This document shows, piece after piece, positions 5,445 to 6,973 of a DNA stretch of 6,973 nucleotides. Below the pieces are notes generated by a model. That model did not search any database, was not told the DNA's origin, and saw nothing but the letters and a program-made list of their open reading frames with translations. Position 1 is the first letter of the stretch, and each line of letters starts with the position of its first letter. Where the stretch lies: positions 1 through 6,973 of the forward strand of contig JANXWM010000208.1 of the NCBI GenBank assembly GCA_025351145.1, in the 5' to 3' direction. The DNA is from Chitinophagaceae bacterium (lineage in GTDB: Bacteria > Bacteroidota > Bacteroidia > Chitinophagales > Chitinophagaceae). A program made the translations under genes and the position numbers.

Positions 5445-6973
5445 ATGGAAGTAAAACGCGACATACTATGGAGGGTGTATATGGCATACATAGCTGTTGT
5501 GGTTTTATGTGTTGGAATTTTTGGAAAGGCATTTTATATTCAGCAGGTGCAGGGTAATTACTGGCGCAGCATGAGTGATAGCCTGCACCTGAAAATGCTG
5601 GATGTAGAAGCAGACCGCGGCACCATTTACAGTGCAGATGGTCAAATGCTGAGCACCAGTATTCCTCAATTTGATTTGTATGTTGATTTTGCTGCAGATG
5701 GTTTACGGGAAGACGATGGAAAATTATTTCACCAAAACCTTGATTCACTGAGTTATTGTCTCGCTGATCTTTTTAAAGACAAACCAAAAGGTGATTATAA
5801 AAAGATCCTTAGTGATGGCTACAAAAGTAAAGACAGGTACTATCCGCTTAAAAAGAAAGTAAGCTTTGAAGAATACCAGGAACTGAAACAATTTCCATTG
5901 GTAAGATTAGGAAAAAACAAGAGTGGTTTTATAGCTTTTAATTCCAGTGTCCGTTTAAATCCATATCAGTTGCTCGCATACAGAACCATAGGCCTCGACA
6001 GGCAGAACGCACAAAAAGTTGGTCTTGAACAAACCTACGACAGCCTGCTGAATGGCACAACAGGAAAGCGTTTGGTAAGAATGATCGCAGGCGGTGTAGC
6101 AGTTCCTGTTGAAGATGATGACCAGGTGGAACCAGAGAACGGAGATGATATTACTACCACAATAGATACACGCATACAGGAAATATCAGAAAACGCATTA
6201 ATGAAAATGATGGTTCAAAGCGAATCGCAAAACGGCACCTGCATAGTAATGGAAACAAACACAGGACAAATAAAAGCAATAGCAAATCTTGGCCGCCAGC
6301 CCGATGGAAATTATTGGGAAGATTACAATTATGCATTGCGTGCTACAGAGCCTGGTTCAACCATAAAATTAGTTACGCTTTTATCTGTGTTAAGTGAAGG
6401 CCACACTACTGTAAACGATCTGGTGGAAGTAGGAAGTGCAGGCCACGAATTTGTGGGCGTACGTGATGTAAACGATGCAGAAAGAGCGCCAAAACCTGTG
6501 TTAACTGTTGAAGAATGTTTTGCGCACAGTTCAAATGTAGGCATGAGCAAAATTGCCTATAACAGCTTTGCTTCGCAGCCGTCGAAGTTTACACAATACA
6601 TTCATCAGTTCAGGATGGATACGATGAGCGGCATAGATCTTAAAGGCGAAGAAAGACCGCATCTGTTGAAAGTAAATAAAACAACACAGGGCCTCAGTGC
6701 AATGGAAACAATGAGCTTTGGTTACGGCATACAGGTAAGCCCGATGCAAACATTAACCCTGTACAATGCCATAGCAAACAATGGCAAAATGGTAAAGCCC
6801 TATTTGGTAAGCAGCGTGCAGAATGATGGCATTCTTGTTAAGCAATTTAAACCAACAGTTTTATCCGAAAATATTTGCAAACCATCAGTTGTAAAAAATG
6901 CACAGGATTGTATGCTGGCAGTTACAGAAATAGGAACAGCAAAAAATATATTTAAAGATTTAAAGTTTAAAGT
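5445..6973 (+). CDS. ftsI: penicillin-binding protein FtsI, septal transpeptidase (3' partial)
   Basis: Class B penicillin-binding protein that cross-links septal peptidoglycan; the frame is open to the window edge, giving 509 codons. A short cytoplasmic tail is followed by one membrane anchor at about 11-31 (VYMAYIAVVVLCVGIFGKAF). The pedestal domain has the class B signature RGTIYSADG at 58-66. The transpeptidase domain shows the catalytic SxxK motif at S305-T-I-K308, preceded by EPG, and the SxN motif at S362-S-N364. The KTG triad should come just after the edge, since the last residues (about GTAKNIF...LKFK) are the segment that normally precedes it. The gene starts 78 bp after ftsL and is fourth in the dcw order. 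Bacteroidota homologues often end with a PASTA domain, which cannot be checked here. No Shine-Dalgarno is seen; an ATG at codon 13 is a less likely start. Confidence 0.95.
   Translation, partial: MEVKRDILWRVYMAYIAVVVLCVGIFGKAFYIQQVQGNYWRSMSDSLHLKMLDVEADRGTIYSADGQMLSTSIPQFDLYVDFAADGLREDDGKLFHQNLDSLSYCLADLFKDKPKGDYKKILSDGYKSKDRYYPLKKKVSFEEYQELKQFPLVRLGKNKSGFIAFNSSVRLNPYQLLAYRTIGLDRQNAQKVGLEQTYDSLLNGTTGKRLVRMIAGGVAVPVEDDDQVEPENGDDITTTIDTRIQEISENALMKMMVQSESQNGTCIVMETNTGQIKAIANLGRQPDGNYWEDYNYALRATEPGSTIKLVTLLSVLSEGHTTVNDLVEVGSAGHEFVGVRDVNDAERAPKPVLTVEECFAHSSNVGMSKIAYNSFASQPSKFTQYIHQFRMDTMSGIDLKGEERPHLLKVNKTTQGLSAMETMSFGYGIQVSPMQTLTLYNAIANNGKMVKPYLVSSVQNDGILVKQFKPTVLSENICKPSVVKNAQDCMLAVTEIGTAKNIFKDLKFK

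Noticed and set aside
5392..5748. 118-codon minus-strand frame opposite the ftsI start
   Set aside because: It is antisense to the FtsI membrane anchor and pedestal motif and rich in His/Cys/Gln, typical of a shadow frame.

Overview
This window looks like a chromosomal segment from a member of the Bacteroidota, most likely the Chitinophagaceae or a close relative. Four things suggest this: moderately AT-rich DNA, almost no Shine-Dalgarno sequences, a long-form QueA, and a Bacteroidota-type FtsL. The placement is inferred from protein character, because no database search was possible.

Left part (1-3147): an FAD-dependent DAO-family oxidoreductase (+) converges on queA (-), the tRNA queuosine-pathway enzyme. 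Upstream of queA lies a DUF3052-family gene, also on the minus strand. Two perfect copies of a 19-bp repeat lie in inverted orientation on either side of queA.

Centre (3148-3359): a divergent intergenic region separates the DUF3052 gene from mraZ. It holds three structures with a spacing near 10 bp: three DnaA-box-like 9-mers in a row, a tandem 10-bp direct repeat, and a four-box array that looks like an MraZ operator.

Right part (3360-6973): the start of the division and cell wall (dcw) cluster in canonical order, mraZ - rsmH - ftsL - ftsI, with ftsI running off the window. MraZ is expected to regulate the cluster and RsmH methylates 16S rRNA. FtsL and FtsI belong to the septal peptidoglycan machinery. 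The rsmH-ftsL gap is unusually long at 228 bp. It carries a second inverted pair of the same 19-bp repeat, which would form a long imperfect hairpin inside the presumed dcw transcript.

The genes are ordinary core genes. The points most worth following are the dispersed repeat family (four copies in two inverted pairs) and the DnaA-box/MraZ-box architecture upstream of mraZ. No wholly new protein system is visible.
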